Notes: generated by a model not told the origin, from the sequence alone. 64,000 bases of DNA from Flectobacillus major DSM 103 (GCF_000427405.1 NZ_KE386491.1:1657001-1721000); one strand, 5' to 3'; shown: positions 53,731 through 61,745, counted from the first letter of the stretch. Program-made: numbers and translations.

Positions 53731-54142
53731 AAGGAAACACGTCTAAAATTTGAGTAGTATTAATATCTGTAATTTTGTAGTCGTTGAAAGTACCTAGTTT
53801 TTTGCTTAGGTATTCATAAGCAAGCCCAGGGTTTTCAGCATTAATAATCATCGTATGAGGTAGCATTTTTTCCTTCTGGCTACGCTCATCAAAGGTTATA
53901 TACAATACCTTCATTTTGAAAAAAGTACCCTCATTGTCCTCTATAAATACCTCCGATAGCTTCATTCGGGTTAATCCCTCCAGCCTAAATTCAGGTACTT
54001 TTTGCTGAAGCTTTCTAATCAGTTGTGCTTCAGCTTCGGTATAGCTGTAGGCATCTACTAAGTATACTTCTTTGTTAGTCTTGAGGTTACCGTTAATATC
54101 TTCGGTATTATGACTAATCTTTCCTAAAAACCAAGTTGCCAT
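53711..54142 (-). CDS. DUF4494-like phage protein
   Basis: A 143-residue protein beginning MATWFLGKISHNTED and containing KEVYLVDAYSYTEAEAQLI, a pattern I associate with DUF4494, a family typical of Bacteroidota phages. The second half carries FFKMKVLYITFDERSQKEK. Function unknown. It overlaps neighbours on both sides. Confidence 0.7.
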   Translation of the reverse strand: MATWFLGKISHNTEDINGNLKTNKEVYLVDAYSYTEAEAQLIRKLQQKVPEFRLEGLTRMKLSEVFIEDNEGTFFKMKVLYITFDERSQKEKMLPHTMIINAENPGLAYEYLSKKLGTFNDYKITDINTTQILDVFPYESAEK

Positions 54143-54335
54143 TTTCTGAATCGTTTTTAAGTTGTTCGAGTTGATTTTTTAGCTCTTTGAGCTTTCCAGC
54201 TCTATAGCGGTCACTGTCTAATTTTTGAGAAGGGTCATTTTTCCACGACACTAGCCAATTTTGAGGCTGGTCATACCATGCCTGTTGTCTTTCTAGTGTC
54301 CTAATTTTGACCTCAATAATTTCTATTTCTTTCAT
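54114..54335 (-). CDS. Small charged early protein
   Basis: A 73-residue protein (MKEIEIIEVKIRTLERQ), helical at both ends with a central QNWLVSWKNDPSQ. Its ATG overlaps the preceding stop (TGATG). No family recognised. Confidence 0.5.
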   Translation of the reverse strand: MKEIEIIEVKIRTLERQQAWYDQPQNWLVSWKNDPSQKLDSDRYRAGKLKELKNQLEQLKNDSENGNLVFRKD

Positions 54336-54562
54336 CAGAATAGGGGGGGTTCTCTCGATAACCCAAAAAAATCTAGTGCAAATTTGAGTGCTGCCTTGGG
54401 CGTTTTTCTATGCCCGTTTTTCATGTTCCTAAAATGCGAATCGCTTTCACAATTCGCCAAATACTTAAACTGCTCCCTAAAGCTTCGTCGCCGTCGCCTC
54501 GACATAGCATCATAGCACTTTGGCCACATCTGCGAGGCCACTATGGTCTGTAGGTCTGTCAT
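54335..54562 (-). CDS. Small basic early protein
   Basis: A 75-residue protein starting MTDLQTIVASQMW at 54562, where it overlaps the preceding stop as ATGA. A five-arginine run (MSRRRRRSFREQF) and a lysine-rich end suggest nucleic-acid binding, possibly helix-turn-helix. No family recognised. Confidence 0.5.
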   Translation of the reverse strand: MTDLQTIVASQMWPKCYDAMSRRRRRSFREQFKYLANCESDSHFRNMKNGHRKTPKAALKFALDFFGLSREPPLF

Positions 54563-54906
54563 AGAATTTGTTGGGCATAAGTTGTATAATACCATAACCC
54601 TCGCTGAAACTCCAGTAACTTATATTCCTGCAACAGTGATTTTGTACTACGGGTGTCAAAAATCGCCGCACTTCTAATTTTGTGCGACATTCTCGAAAAA
54701 AAATGCCACGCCTTAAACTCAGCTACCAAAACTTGAATATTCCCTCGTTTCCAGGTCGGGCAATTGGCCGAAAACTCGTTGGTCCAGTATAGCCTACGAT
54801 TACCGTCCATAAACTCTACAATCAATGCACAAGAGCTCATCTCACGCTTACGCTCTACGGTTTCAGCAGGAAGCGCCATACGCCCCCTCATTGGTTTTTT
54901 TGCCAT
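54559..54906 (-). CDS. Unknown early phage protein
   Basis: A 115-residue protein with a basic start (MAKKPMRGRMALPAET) and beta-rich middle (ALIVEFMDGNRRLYW). It follows a leader motif (54923-54936) related to those of other phage genes. No family recognised. Confidence 0.5.
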   Translation of the reverse strand: MAKKPMRGRMALPAETVERKREMSSCALIVEFMDGNRRLYWTNEFSANCPTWKRGNIQVLVAEFKAWHFFSRMSHKIRSAAIFDTRSTKSLLQEYKLLEFQRGLWYYTTYAQQIL

Positions 54907-54933
54907 TTTTGAATCGTTTTAATTGTTGAAAAC

Positions 54934-56382
54934 CTATTTATAATACCCCTCAAACGAGCCCATCCAGCTCTCAACCTCTACAATTTCGCTGTAGATTTTG
55001 CCCTTAGATTTTCGTTGAATCGGTTTGAAGTTGCTTCGTTGCATAGCTATTACTAGCTCATTGAACCGTTTTAGTGGTTTCTCGCCCAAATGCCCGAATA
55101 TCACGCCATAGTACTGATGTAGCCCCACCATATCCAAGTTATGCACCTCTACACGAGGTTTGGCACCCATCGCCACCTTCTCAAAATCCCTTCTGGCTTG
55201 CTGTAACAGGCGTTCAATCTTACGGTTTTTGAACTCCGTAGGGTTCACCCAGTCGGCTCGTAGTTTTTTCACCTGAGCTTCCTCAGCCCTTAGCCAAGCC
55301 TCCAAGCCCCTAAATCCACGGGCATTTTGCTTGTCAAAATACCCACGCCCCGCCACCACAATACTATGTGGGTCAGGCAAATACGCCTCGGGGTGGTAGT
55401 CGTAGTACCTAGCTGCTATGTCAATTTTTTTGGTTTGTCGGCCCAAAAACGCCATCAGCTCCTTTTCATTCCTAATATTCTGGAACGACATAAACACATC
55501 CGTCCAAACTAAGTTCAGAATCGTTCTTACAGTTTCTTTGTCGTATCGCCTCTGCGAATACAACTTCTGGTAAGCATACCCCCAAAACTGCATCGTAGCC
55601 TGGCGGCACTTCTCCGTCCAGCTATCGTACTGTACAGGAGCGTTTTGGGTGTTATTCACAGGGTTATGTTGATAACCTTCGGCCGCCGCCGCCCCCCCTT
55701 TAATCTCTCCTTTAGGGCCTTCAAGTGCCAAATTAGCTTGTTTTGAGCCATCAATAGGGGCTATTTGTTTACCCCTCTCTCTGTTTTCTACTCTCTCCTT
55801 GTCTTTTCCCACATATCCATCCTTATTCGTAATTTCTATTTCAGAACTATCTCTGAAGGTATCAATATCCGGAAAAAATTTCCCTTTAGAGGTAATCGGG
55901 CAAACCAAAAGTTCGGTAGCCGATTGGCGTTTTTCGACCGAATCACCCCACAAAAACACCGCCGAAAACCGTATTTCTATGCCCACCCTTGAGCCCTTAT
56001 TCTTACGGCTAAGTACCCCCATACCCACCAGTATATCCAGCATAGAGCGTACCGTACGGTCGCTACAGCCTGCCGACTTCCCAATTCTGGGGTTTGTTGT
56101 CAGCAATCCTGGCAAGTTACCCTCTTGGCTATACGTACCCGTTGGCATAGATGCCACCATCATATTATACTGGTCGGTATACCAGTTAAGTACCGTATTG
56201 AACACCCGCTCCAGCTTGGTACGCTCCAGCTCACGAGGTTTCATTAGGTACTCTTTTTCGGCGATAGTCCCATCTGGCAGCTTCACCCTACGGGTATAGG
56301 TTTTAGCTTCCAGTTTTGCATCTTCATCACGCATCATTCCCCAAAACTTCTTTCGCAAATCGGGTTTCTCAATTCTTTTCAT
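54934..56382 (-). CDS. Replication-initiation-like phage protein
   Basis: A 482-residue protein (start MKRIEKPDLRKKFW at 56382; an upstream TTG is possible). Residues 40-150 resemble a winged-helix primer or initiator domain with SAGCSDRTVRSMLDILV and MGVLSRKNKGSRVGIE. A low-complexity linker (GGAAAAEGYQ) lies mid-protein. A helical C-terminal half follows with MQFWGYAYQKLYS and KPLKRFNELVIAMQ. Size, layout and place in the early region suggest a replication protein of the DnaD/RepO type, but no catalytic motif is visible. Confidence 0.6.
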   Translation of the reverse strand: MKRIEKPDLRKKFWGMMRDEDAKLEAKTYTRRVKLPDGTIAEKEYLMKPRELERTKLERVFNTVLNWYTDQYNMMVASMPTGTYSQEGNLPGLLTTNPRIGKSAGCSDRTVRSMLDILVGMGVLSRKNKGSRVGIEIRFSAVFLWGDSVEKRQSATELLVCPITSKGKFFPDIDTFRDSSEIEITNKDGYVGKDKERVENRERGKQIAPIDGSKQANLALEGPKGEIKGGAAAAEGYQHNPVNNTQNAPVQYDSWTEKCRQATMQFWGYAYQKLYSQRRYDKETVRTILNLVWTDVFMSFQNIRNEKELMAFLGRQTKKIDIAARYYDYHPEAYLPDPHSIVVAGRGYFDKQNARGFRGLEAWLRAEEAQVKKLRADWVNPTEFKNRKIERLLQQARRDFEKVAMGAKPRVEVHNLDMVGLHQYYGVIFGHLGEKPLKRFNELVIAMQRSNFKPIQRKSKGKIYSEIVEVESWMGSFEGYYK

Positions 56383-56458
56383 AGCAATCAAGTTGAAAAA
56401 TCAGAGCTACTAAGGCACTACCCCGTTCACTCTATTTGTAAGCTATTTGCCTACCCTG

Positions 56459-56532
56459 TGGAGATACCCAGAATCGAACTAGGCTCTATGTGTACAATAT
56501 ACACATTGCTCTACCAACTGAGCTACATCCCC
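56459..56532 (-). tRNA. Phage tRNA-like gene, anticodon uncertain
   Basis: Acceptor GGGGATG/TATCTCC, D-arm GCTC...GAGC and T-arm CCTAG-TTCGATT-CTGGG are normal. The anticodon arm is ATGTGT-ATATTGT-ACACAT, a six-base-pair stem with a seven-base loop; the loop would read ATT as anticodon after U33, an unusual A34. One extra base precedes the stem compared with standard tRNA. No CCA is encoded. It could be a phage tRNA-Asn(ATT), or a decayed or decoy tRNA. It lies between the xis-like gene block and the replication-like gene. Confidence 0.7.
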
Positions 56533-56640
56533 AGATTTGGCAGCACATCATACTACCAAATACTCACTCAACCTCTGATAATAACCCTATTAACTAACTA
56601 CACTCTTTCTGGCCAGCCCCAACAGCATCTAAGCCCCATA

Positions 56641-56709
56641 TTAGTTTTTGCCCTTCCTGAGCCCTACGAGCACAAGAAGAGCGATAGTAAGGATTATAAG
56701 CCATTTCAT
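56641..56709 (-). CDS. 22-residue hydrophobic peptide
   Basis: MKWLIILTIALLVLVGLRKG-KN: one transmembrane helix with a positive tail. Its ATG overlaps the stop of the helix-turn-helix gene (ATGA). Possible small membrane regulator or toxin-like peptide; not proven to be expressed. Confidence 0.45.
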   Translation of the reverse strand: MKWLIILTIALLVLVGLRKGKN

Positions 56710-56987
56710 GAAGCTCTACGCAAAATATGCTGGGGCGAAAACTCCGCAAACCAAGCATCAATTTTCTGTGTCGAGTACCGCCGTACCTCGCCAATCTGGC
56801 TAAAAGGCAGGTCAAACTGCTTTCGCCACTTAGTAATCAGGCTTACCGACACCCCAAAGCGTTGGGCTACTTCCTCGTCGCTAAGCCATACGCTACCCAC
56901 CTTTTGGCTCAGCAATGTTTCGTTTTGTTTCTTTACCAACTCTAGTAGTTCGAGTTGCTCTTTGGGGAGGCTTATTTCGAGTTGCAT
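56706..56987 (-). CDS. Helix-turn-helix (HTH_17/excisionase-like) protein
   Basis: A 93-residue protein with an N-terminal coiled helix and a MerR/excisionase-type DNA-binding domain: WLSDEEVAQRFGVSVSLITKW then an EVRRYSTQKIDAWF wing. It may be an excisionase or early regulator. The start overlaps the stop of the 47-residue gene. Confidence 0.75.
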   Translation of the reverse strand: MQLEISLPKEQLELLELVKKQNETLLSQKVGSVWLSDEEVAQRFGVSVSLITKWRKQFDLPFSQIGEVRRYSTQKIDAWFAEFSPQHILRRAS

Positions 56988-57115
56988 GGTTCTACTACGG
57001 TTCTTACTAGGGTTTCAAATACCTGCACGACGTTCCTAACGCCATAGCTTCTTAGCGACACCGGTACACCCTTGGTATCGCATTCAATCAAAATAAAAGC
57101 TTTAGTCTTGCTCAT
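56972..57115 (-). CDS. 47-residue early protein
   Basis: MSKTKAFILIECDTKGVPV... ends VEPCNSK. It overlaps both the preceding gene (14 nt) and the next one (16 nt) and fills an otherwise empty gap in the operon. Beta-alpha pattern; no family recognised. Confidence 0.55.
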   Translation of the reverse strand: MSKTKAFILIECDTKGVPVSLRSYGVRNVVQVFETLVRTVVEPCNSK

Positions 57116-57389
57116 TGGCTTGTTTTTTATTGAGGGCTTCGGTGTACCAGTCGGGCTGAGTATCCTTTACCCACATCACAAATTGTTCAGCACATTCAAG
57201 GAGTGTTGGGTCGTCCGAGCGCCCGCCAGCCCCTTGGCTCAGAATCGTACTTCCTTCAATAGAGTCGAACACAGGAAAACGCTCTACAAAAGCTCTTTTC
57301 CATTTTCTCGAAACCCGCACCTCAGCTAGTAGCACTTTTATCCGCTCGCTTCTAAGTTTTTTGCCTTGTTTACCTATATATCCGTTCAT
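57102..57389 (-). CDS. First gene of the early lytic operon, unknown function
   Basis: A 95-residue basic protein (MNGYIGKQGKKLRSERI) with an acidic helical end (CAEQFVMWVKDTQ). It starts the leftward transcript divergent from the repressor, a position often occupied by Cro-like or regulatory proteins, but no helix-turn-helix is evident. Confidence 0.55.
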   Translation of the reverse strand: MNGYIGKQGKKLRSERIKVLLAEVRVSRKWKRAFVERFPVFDSIEGSTILSQGAGGRSDDPTLLECAEQFVMWVKDTQPDWYTEALNKKQANEQD

Positions 57390-57588
57390 ACCGATTTATA
57401 ATATTATCGTACTTTTTTCTATTGAGACTGGATATTTTAAATTATAATTGTAATTAATATATTGATTGAAATATCGACTTAACTACAATTCAAAATTATA
57501 AGATTAAAATTGAAATTTCAAATTTAATCTAAATTAATTTCAGATTTAATTTAATATTTATAATTAGACTAATTACAATTTTCAAAAA
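57390..57588. promoter_or_regulatory. Divergent operator/promoter region of the immunity locus
   Basis: 199 bp of very AT-rich DNA between the early operon and the repressor. It contains a 30 bp palindrome at 57501-57530 (14 of 15 positions paired), a perfect TAATTAG-A-CTAATTA palindrome at 57561-57575, and repeated ATTACAATT/AATTGTAA elements near 57447 and 57572. These are likely repressor operators. Confidence 0.7.
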
Positions 57589-57957
57589 ATGTCAGTAGGT
57601 CAAAGAGTGAAAGAATTACGAGGTGGGATGTCTCAAATTGACTTTGCTAAACAGTTTGGAGTAACATCTTCTACTATTTCAGGAATTGAAGCTGGTAAAA
57701 GTATTCCATCTGTTGAGTTAGCAACGAGAATTTGTGAGATGTACAATTGTTCTTTAGACTGGTTACTTAGAGGAATTGGTGAAAAAGAAACTGCCAAAGT
57801 CCAACCTGTAACACCAGCTCTAGACATTGACTTAATGACTAAATATTTAAAGGTGTTAGAGGAGAACAGCGAGTTACAAAAGCGGTTGAACAAGGAGCAA
57901 GAGAAGGAGATTGAAAAGCTTCAGGCCGCTAATTCAGGGGTTCAAACCCCACAATAA
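57589..57957 (+). CDS. XRE-family phage repressor
   Basis: A 122-residue regulator with an N-terminal helix-turn-helix (MSQIDFAKQFGVTSSTISGI) at residues 14-33 and a C-terminal coiled coil (ENSELQKRLNKEQEKEIEK) for dimerisation. It lacks a LexA-type peptidase domain, so induction by RecA-driven cleavage is not expected. It is divergent from the early operon across the palindromic region and probably maintains lysogeny. Confidence 0.85.
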   Translation: MSVGQRVKELRGGMSQIDFAKQFGVTSSTISGIEAGKSIPSVELATRICEMYNCSLDWLLRGIGEKETAKVQPVTPALDIDLMTKYLKVLEENSELQKRLNKEQEKEIEKLQAANSGVQTPQ

Positions 57958-58048
57958 AGACAAGCTTGCACCGACTCATAAATACGTATTTTATACTTAA
58001 TTTGAATTAATAGATTTTACAACCAACCTAGAACCCTCTTTTTTGATT

Positions 58049-59656
58049 ATGAAGAACAAAACCACAGCTGGTATCCTTGCACTATTGTTAGGAGGTCTTG
58101 GCGTACACAAGTTCTACCTCGGTAAAACAGGATATGGTATTCTGTATCTACTTTTCTGCTGGACCTTCATTCCATCATTAGTTTCCTTAATTGAGGGAAT
58201 TATGCTTTTGACGATGTCAGATGATTCATTCAACTCGAAATACAATCAAGCAATACTTTCATTTCTTTACAGTCAAAATAGTAATGTAAAAAATAGACGT
58301 TCAAATCCACCCGTCTCTACAAAAACTAACATAAATTCAAAAAGTGACGAATTGAATTCAGCAGTAGTTAAATCACTGGAAAAAGATGCCAATAGTCCCA
58401 AAATATCACATGAAAGTACTTCTAATTTTGACTTCCCAATTATCTCAGACACTTTAAAAACGGAAGAAATAGAGTCGAAAACAACTCAACCATTGGTAAA
58501 ACCAATTGAAATATTAGAACATAATCTAAAAAGCTCTAATGAAAGTACTTCTAATTTTGACTTCCCAATTATCTCAGACACTTTAAAAACGGAAGAAATA
58601 GAGTCGAAAACAACTCAACCATTGGTAAAACCAATTGAAATATTAGAACATAATCTAAAAAGCTCTAATGAAAGTACTTCTAATTTTGACTCCCCAATTA
58701 TCTCAGACACTTTAAAAACGGAAGAAATAGAGTCGAAAACAACTCAACCATTGGTAAAACCAATTGAAATATTAGAACATAATCTAAAAAGCTCTAATGA
58801 AAGTACTTCTAATTTTGACTCCCCAATTATCTCAGACACTTTAAAAACGGAAGAAATAGAGTCGAAAACAACTCAACCATTGGTAAAACCAATTGAAATA
58901 TTAGAACATAATCTAAAAAGCTCTAATGAAAGTACTTCTAATTTTGACTCCCCAATTATCTCAGACACTTTAAAAACGGAAGAAATAGAGTCGAAAACAA
59001 CTCAACCATTGGTAAAACCAATTGAAATATTAGAACATAATCTAAAAAGCTCTAATGAAAGTACTTCTAATTTTGACTCCCCAATTATCTCAGACACTTT
59101 AAAAACGGAAGAAATAGAGTCGAAAATAACTCAACCATTGATAAAACCAATTGAAATATTAGAACATAATCTAAAAAGCTCTAATGAAACTGAATTTAGT
59201 GAAAAAGGAAAATTAGCTAGAAGGAATTGGCAATCAATAGATGTAGTAGGCACATTTATACTCAAAGAATCAAACTACAAAGGGCATCAAGAAGCATTGA
59301 GTTATTTCCAGAAACAAAGCACATTTGACCAGTATAGTATGAATAATGAAAGGTTTTACTCAATCCAGTTTGACTTACTTAAGGAAGATGATTTTAGTAA
59401 TATATTAAATGTAACAACTAAAGTTCGAAAGTACACAGAGGTAGAAATCGAAGGTAATTACTTAAATCCAACAGAGTTAAATTTAGCCTTATGGTTGTTC
59501 AGGTCAAAAAGTGAAATTGAATTTCAACAACGACTTGCGACTGCAATTAACAGAAACAGTTCAGAAAGAGTTGAGAATGCTTTAGAGATTAAAAAGTATC
59601 TGGAGGTTTTAAAAAGTACATCTTCAACTCAAGAAATTCAAAATGCCACCTGTTAA
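58049..59656 (+). CDS. TM2-domain protein with six 43-residue tandem repeats
   Basis: A 535-residue protein; the ATG at 58049 is preferred to an in-frame TTG two codons upstream. Residues 1-55 are a TM2 domain with two hydrophobic helices (AGILALLLGGLGVHKFYLG and YGILYLLFCWTFIPSL). A polar spacer follows, then six near-identical 43-residue repeats (ESTSNFD(F/S)PIISDTLK...), Ser/Thr/Glu-rich and probably disordered. The C-terminal 150 residues form a globular, alpha/beta domain of unknown type (NWQSIDVVGTFIL). It lies in the lysogenic cargo module, so it may modify the host envelope or act in defence. The function is unknown. Confidence 0.75.
   Translation: MKNKTTAGILALLLGGLGVHKFYLGKTGYGILYLLFCWTFIPSLVSLIEGIMLLTMSDDSFNSKYNQAILSFLYSQNSNVKNRRSNPPVSTKTNINSKSDELNSAVVKSLEKDANSPKISHESTSNFDFPIISDTLKTEEIESKTTQPLVKPIEILEHNLKSSNESTSNFDFPIISDTLKTEEIESKTTQPLVKPIEILEHNLKSSNESTSNFDSPIISDTLKTEEIESKTTQPLVKPIEILEHNLKSSNESTSNFDSPIISDTLKTEEIESKTTQPLVKPIEILEHNLKSSNESTSNFDSPIISDTLKTEEIESKTTQPLVKPIEILEHNLKSSNESTSNFDSPIISDTLKTEEIESKITQPLIKPIEILEHNLKSSNETEFSEKGKLARRNWQSIDVVGTFILKESNYKGHQEALSYFQKQSTFDQYSMNNERFYSIQFDLLKEDDFSNILNVTTKVRKYTEVEIEGNYLNPTELNLALWLFRSKSEIEFQQRLATAINRNSSERVENALEIKKYLEVLKSTSSTQEIQNATC
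58412..59185 (+). repeat. Six tandem 129 bp repeats in the TM2 gene
   Basis: Units begin at 58412, 58541, 58670, 58799, 58928 and 59057. They are nearly identical and in frame: one C/T change separates FDFPI from FDSPI units, and the last unit has two substitutions. Confidence 0.9.
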
Positions 59657-59730
59657 GATGGCATTAAGACTTTTCCATTAAGGAAGAAGACACCTCAAGG
59701 CAATGTCGCCTTAGGTTAAACTCATTCAAG

Positions 59731-59943
59731 ATGGGAGAGCAGGTAAGTGAAGTAGGAAAGATGGCTTTGTCCATCAAGAATGAATCTGGGACGGTTAATG
59801 TTAACATTAATCAACCATGTACATCAGAGAAACCTCAATCAGATAAGTCAGGTTTCGAAAACATATTTAAGTGGATATCTGGTATATCTTCATTATCTAA
59901 AATTTTCGACTTGGTGAAAGAGATTTGGGATTTACCTTTCTGA
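59731..59943 (+). CDS. 70-residue cargo-module protein
   Basis: MGEQVSEVGKMALSIKNESG followed by TVNVNINQP and a C-terminal amphipathic region (ISSLSKIFDLVKEIWDLPF). Such short beta-hairpin-like TVNVNI segments recur in effector-associated proteins of Bacteroidota, but no family is recognised. A hairpin terminator follows. Confidence 0.5.
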   Translation: MGEQVSEVGKMALSIKNESGTVNVNINQPCTSEKPQSDKSGFENIFKWISGISSLSKIFDLVKEIWDLPF

Positions 59944-59950
59944 TGTACAA

Positions 59951-59981
59951 CCCCTGCCAAGTTACAACTTGGTAGGGGTAT
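59951..59981 (+). terminator. Terminator after the 70-residue gene
   Basis: CCCCTGCCAAGTT-AC-AACTTGGTAGGGG, a near-perfect 13 bp stem followed by a weak T stretch. Confidence 0.7.
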
Positions 59982-60034
59982 TTACAAGACAAATATTTTT
60001 ACAGAGAAATTAATAGATTTTACGCTACCTAATT

Positions 60035-61357
60035 ATGATTAACTCTACCACACTTGACGTATTTGATAACAACGGTTATCAAATGTACTGCTCAGCCGCA
60101 CAACTAGAAAAAGACCTAAATATCTTGAAGGGAATAATGGCTGGTATTCATTCAGACCATCATGTAAACACCCAAGAAATCGCTCTTATTAAGGACTGGA
60201 TTGATAATGCACTTGCTTTTGAGCGCTATTACCCTTATCGTGTATTCATTGATAACCTTCGAAAAGTAATTGCTGACAATATTATTACCGAAGAAGAAAT
60301 TCAAGATATTAACTGGCTCTGCCAGCAGTACCTAAACAAAGATAACCCATATTATTGCGCCATTACAAGTGCTACTCAAACTTTAACTGGTATTTTAAGT
60401 GGTATTACTGCGGATGGAGAAATAAATGAAGAAGAAATAGACTTTTTGAACCATTGGTTAGACGAGCACCTCTTTTTGCGTAAAACTTGGTTGTTTGATG
60501 AAATTTACCGAGTTACAAAAGAGATAGTATTTACTAGACACCTTTCTCCTAATCTTTTGGCAGAAATCCAAAAGATTACCCAAATGGTTGCTTCAGACCT
60601 TGGCAATGTAGATAATTCCAAACTAATCGAGAAAATAAAGTTAGATACGGACATTTCAGAGATTTCTATCGAAGGCAAGACATTCTGTATTACTGGTAAC
60701 TCCTTATACAATAGCCGTAAAGAAATTGTAGAGATGATAGAGGCTCACGGTGGCACTGCCATGAGTGGAGTCTCTTCCAAAACCGATTATCTCTTGATTT
60801 GCGATGAGAAGAATAGTTGCTGGGCATTTGCTAGTTATGGTCGCAAAGTCGAAAAAGCTCTACAATTGCAAAAGAGTGGTAAGTCTAAAATCGAAATAGT
60901 TTATGAGATAGATTTTTACAAACATCTCGATAAACCAAAGACAAGTCAAACGGTTAGCGATTCATTTCATGCTTTTGCTGAATTATTAGCTATTAGATTT
61001 TCCAATGAAAATGAGCTTCCTAATAGATTGAAAAATGAACCAACCAAGTCAAAAACTAATCAAAATTCGGCAACGGAAATATCATTCAGACAGAAGGTAG
61101 ATTCTTGGAAATTCATAATTGCCAATATGCGTGATAAAATACCAACCGAATTAGTTATAAGATTGGCCTCATTAAGCCCAAGTATTGAGGAAAATGTAAC
61201 ACAAGTAACCCAAGTCAAAGACTTCTTAGACTTTACGGATTATTTGATTCTGAAGCGGGACGATGAGAAATGTGATGATGACGAGCTAGGACTACTAAGT
61301 ACTCTTCACACACAATTCCAGAAAGTAATAGAGAAAAAGATTAGTGAAAGAGAGTGA
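60035..61357 (+). CDS. TerB-like/BRCT-domain protein
   Basis: A 440-residue protein. Two related helical units near residues 25-60 and 105-150 (LKGIMAGIHSDHHVNTQEI and LTGILSGITADGEINEEEI) match the acidic metal-binding repeats of TerB-like proteins. Residues of about 210-310 form a BRCT domain: EGKTFCITGNSLYNSRKE, VEMIEAHGGTAMSGVSSKTD and LLICDEKN. The helical C-terminus is unassigned. BRCT domains bind phosphoproteins or DNA ends in ligases and repair factors; with TerB this suggests a stress or DNA-damage sensor. It is cargo, not a known structural gene. Confidence 0.75.
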   Translation: MINSTTLDVFDNNGYQMYCSAAQLEKDLNILKGIMAGIHSDHHVNTQEIALIKDWIDNALAFERYYPYRVFIDNLRKVIADNIITEEEIQDINWLCQQYLNKDNPYYCAITSATQTLTGILSGITADGEINEEEIDFLNHWLDEHLFLRKTWLFDEIYRVTKEIVFTRHLSPNLLAEIQKITQMVASDLGNVDNSKLIEKIKLDTDISEISIEGKTFCITGNSLYNSRKEIVEMIEAHGGTAMSGVSSKTDYLLICDEKNSCWAFASYGRKVEKALQLQKSGKSKIEIVYEIDFYKHLDKPKTSQTVSDSFHAFAELLAIRFSNENELPNRLKNEPTKSKTNQNSATEISFRQKVDSWKFIIANMRDKIPTELVIRLASLSPSIEENVTQVTQVKDFLDFTDYLILKRDDEKCDDDELGLLSTLHTQFQKVIEKKISERE

Positions 61358-61451
61358 TCAAATAGAGTTAGCCTATCAACTTAACTATGGAAGTCTGAAT
61401 ATTATATTCTTGGTTGAAATGAGTAAAATCTAAATTTTAAATATATTCCAA

Positions 61452-61730
61452 ATGCCAATACCACAAAATATCACTCAAGAACATATCTTTCAGGCGATGC
61501 TTCGAATTAGAAATGAAGGAATACAGCCAAAAGACAAAGCAAAGAAATATGTCGTAGAATATGAGGACTTCCAATATCCAGTAAAGCTTGTAATTGCCTA
61601 CGCCAACATATTTGCTAATGGTGATGAATTGGACAGAAATCCCAACAATTTTCAATCACACATGTCAATCAAGTTTTTGGAGGGATTTGGATTTAAGATT
61701 GTGGATGTTAAAAAAACTCAAATCACTTAA
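61452..61730 (+). CDS. Stand-alone ScoMcrA-like N-terminal domain
   Basis: A 92-residue protein matching the head domain found at the N-terminus of ScoMcrA and other modification-dependent restriction enzymes: ITQEHIFQAMLRIRNEGI, then YPVKLVIAYANIFANGDEL and KFLEGFGFKIVD. No HNH or McrB-type partner domain follows. It lies 70 bp from attR, so it may be a truncated leftover of recombination or a regulatory single-domain protein. Confidence 0.65.
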   Translation: MPIPQNITQEHIFQAMLRIRNEGIQPKDKAKKYVVEYEDFQYPVKLVIAYANIFANGDELDRNPNNFQSHMSIKFLEGFGFKIVDVKKTQIT

Positions 61731-61733
61731 TCT

Positions 61734-61745
61734 GTTACACCAAAG
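61734..61745 (+). repeat. Right arm-type repeat (GTTACACCAAAG)
   Basis: Matches GTTACACCAAAA at 17396 and 17435 near the integrase; located 57 bp from the attR core. Probable integrase arm site. Confidence 0.6.

Noticed and set aside
58412-59185. Possible CRISPR or satellite array
   Set aside because: 129 bp units without spacers lie inside one continuous coding frame.
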